The notes under the pieces are model-generated. The model was not told the origin of the DNA. It was given only the letters and a program-made list of their open reading frames with translations, and ran no database searches. A DNA stretch of 23,883 bases from an uncultured Eubacterium sp. (GTDB taxonomy: Bacteria; Bacillota; Clostridia; Lachnospirales; Lachnospiraceae): the NCBI GenBank assembly GCA_910584345.1, contig CAJTZX010000056.1, forward strand, positions 1 to 23,883, read 5' to 3'. Positions 22,693 to 23,883 of this stretch are shown here, in pieces; position 1 is the stretch's first letter; each line of letters opens with the position of its first letter. The position numbers and the translations under genes were made by a program.

Positions 22693-23733
22693 ATGGGTTT
22701 AGAAGAATATAAGGGCGTATATATCTACGCACAGCAGGTAGATAACGAATTAAGCAGTATTGCCTTTGAATTAATCGGAAAAGCAAAAGATCTTGCAAAA
22801 GATCTAAATACAGATGTAACAGCCGTTCTTCTTGGATCAAATGTAAAGAACCTGGCTGACAAGCTGGCTGAGTATGGTGCAGATAAAGTCATCGTTGTAG
22901 ACGATCCGGCATTGGAAGTATATAAGACAGAGCCATACGCACATGCATTAGCATCTGTCATCAACGAATATAAACCGGACATTATGCTGGTTGGCGCAAC
23001 CGCAATCGGAAGAGACTTAGGCCCAACGGTATCTGCAAGAGTAGCGACAGGTTTAACAGCAGACTGTACACAGCTGGAAATCGGTGATTTTCCATTAAAA
23101 CCGGTTGAGGGCAAAGAGCAGAAACATAATCAGTTGTTAATGACTCGTCCTGCATTTGGCGGTAATACAATTGCTACAATCGCCTGCCCGGATAACCGTC
23201 CGCAGATGGCTACTGTACGACCTGGCGTTATGCAGAAGATTGAGCCGATTGCTGGTGCAAAGGCTGAAATTATCGAGTATAATCCTGGATTTGAAGTAAA
23301 TCACAAATATGTTGAGATTTTGAACGTTATCAAACAGGCTAAGAGTGCAGAAAACATTATGGATGCTAAGATTCTCGTATCCGGCGGACGTGGTGTTGGC
23401 TCAGCAGAAAACTTCAAGATTTTACAGGATTTGGCAGATGTGATCGGTGGTATGGTAAGCTGCTCTCGTGCAGTTGTAGAAAATGGCTGGAAACCGGTAG
23501 ACTGCCAGGTAGGGCAGACAGGAAAAACAGTTCGTCCAAACGTATATTTTGCAATCGGTATCTCTGGCGCGATTCAGCACGTAGCTGGTATGGAAGAAGC
23601 AGATATTATTATTGCAATTAATAAAGATGAAGATGCTCCGATCTTCGATGTAGCTGATTATGGCATTGTTGGTGATCTGAATAAGATCGTTCCGGCATTG
23701 ACAGCTGCTTTGAAGGAAGAGCTTGGTAAATAA
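22693..23733 (+). CDS. etfA: Electron transfer flavoprotein alpha subunit
   Basis: This 346-residue subunit binds FAD and completes the Bcd-EtfAB complex. The N-terminal ETF domain includes ATAIGRDLGPTVSARVATGLTADC (shown here only as its known start, residues 102-125). The C-terminal FAD domain has SGGRG (230-234), CQVGQTGKTV (271-280), GISGAIQH (289-296) and INKDEDAPIF (319-328). No ferredoxin-like insert is present, unlike some longer EtfA proteins. Three in-frame starts exist: GTG 22681, GTG 22684 and ATG 22693. ATG 22693 (MGLEEYKGV) fits family beginnings best, while AAGGAA at 22674-22679 is spaced better for GTG 22684; the choice is uncertain by three codons. The stop codon lies in a 14-base tandem duplication, and a strong terminator ends the operon. 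Confidence 0.94.
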   Translation: MGLEEYKGVYIYAQQVDNELSSIAFELIGKAKDLAKDLNTDVTAVLLGSNVKNLADKLAEYGADKVIVVDDPALEVYKTEPYAHALASVINEYKPDIMLVGATAIGRDLGPTVSARVATGLTADCTQLEIGDFPLKPVEGKEQKHNQLLMTRPAFGGNTIATIACPDNRPQMATVRPGVMQKIEPIAGAKAEIIEYNPGFEVNHKYVEILNVIKQAKSAENIMDAKILVSGGRGVGSAENFKILQDLADVIGGMVSCSRAVVENGWKPVDCQVGQTGKTVRPNVYFAIGISGAIQHVAGMEEADIIIAINKDEDAPIFDVADYGIVGDLNKIVPALTAALKEELGK

Positions 23734-23758
23734 GCTGAACAGAATAAGCTGAACAGAT
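23731..23758 (+). repeat. 14-base tandem duplication at the etfA stop codon
   Basis: TAAGCTGAACAGAA (23731-23744) is repeated as TAAGCTGAACAGAT (23745-23758). The first copy starts with the etfA stop codon. It looks like a small recent slippage duplication with no effect on the protein. Confidence 0.7.
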
Positions 23759-23777
23759 AGATATATACGATAGTAAG

Positions 23778-23813
23778 ACGTCAGGCATAGTGAAAACTGT
23801 GTCTGACGTTTTT
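23778..23813 (+). terminator. Strong terminator after etfA
   Basis: ACGTCAGGCATAG (23778-23790) pairs over its full 13 bases with CTGTGTCTGACGT (23797-23809), using two G-U pairs, around a six-base loop. TTTTT follows. Nothing further is recognised from 23814 to the window end. Confidence 0.9.
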
Positions 23814-23883
23814 GTTATATATTTGATCCGTTACTTTTCACGGGGTGGGGCAAGTAATAAAGCAACAGTTTAGACAAAGTGTT

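Noticed and set aside
1..23883. CRISPR arrays, tRNA, rRNA, transposase or integrase genes
   Set aside because: No regular repeat-spacer pattern, RNA gene signature or recombinase motif was seen.

Overview
This window looks like chromosome from an obligately anaerobic, low-to-mid GC Clostridia, most likely a butyrate-forming gut Lachnospiraceae. The reasons are the acetyl-CoA-to-butyryl-CoA gene set (thiolase, 3-hydroxybutyryl-CoA dehydrogenase, butyryl-CoA dehydrogenase, EtfB, EtfA), BspA-like leucine-rich repeats, a SleB-type wall hydrolase, a copper-handling module of Firmicutes type, strong AAGGAGG-like ribosome sites and U-tract terminators. No rRNA, tRNA, CRISPR array or intact mobile element was seen.

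Layout. (1) 1-1764: an AT-rich two-gene unit of unknown function, preceded by a large inverted repeat and closed by a terminator. The first gene carries an LSGG-type motif; the second carries Walker A and B motifs plus a possible TOPRIM-like second half. This is the least explained part of the window. (2) 1843-5043: a copper-homeostasis operon with a CsoR operator inside a consensus-like promoter, csoR, and copA whose C-terminus is a complete CopZ-like chaperone domain. An in-frame ribosome site suggests CopZ is also made separately. (3) 5093-10173: greA, a secreted transglutaminase-like protein, an SGNH-like exported protein, a relic of a GGDEF gene on the minus strand, and a secreted LRR protein. 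(4) 10301-14774: carAB for carbamoyl phosphate, with a leader hairpin and T-tract that look like an attenuator. (5) 14802-16264: a minus-strand HD-GYP-like protein with a long leader; most metal-binding residues are replaced. (6) 16333-17751: a secreted coiled-coil protein ending in a SleB-like hydrolase domain. (7) 18054-23813: thl, hbd, bcd, etfB, etfA, with a Rex-type redox operator in front of thl and a strong terminator after etfA.

How they work together. Region 7 makes crotonyl-CoA precursors and reduces crotonyl-CoA by the Bcd/Etf complex, but no crotonase (crt) gene is present, so that step must be encoded elsewhere. Hairpins between thl/hbd and hbd/bcd suggest the cluster is not one uniformly expressed transcript. 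Region 2 is a self-contained copper sensor, exporter and chaperone circuit. The GGDEF relic and the degenerate HD-GYP-like protein are two damaged or repurposed cyclic-di-GMP-type modules about 6 kb apart. All functional names are from motif recognition by eye; no database search was possible.
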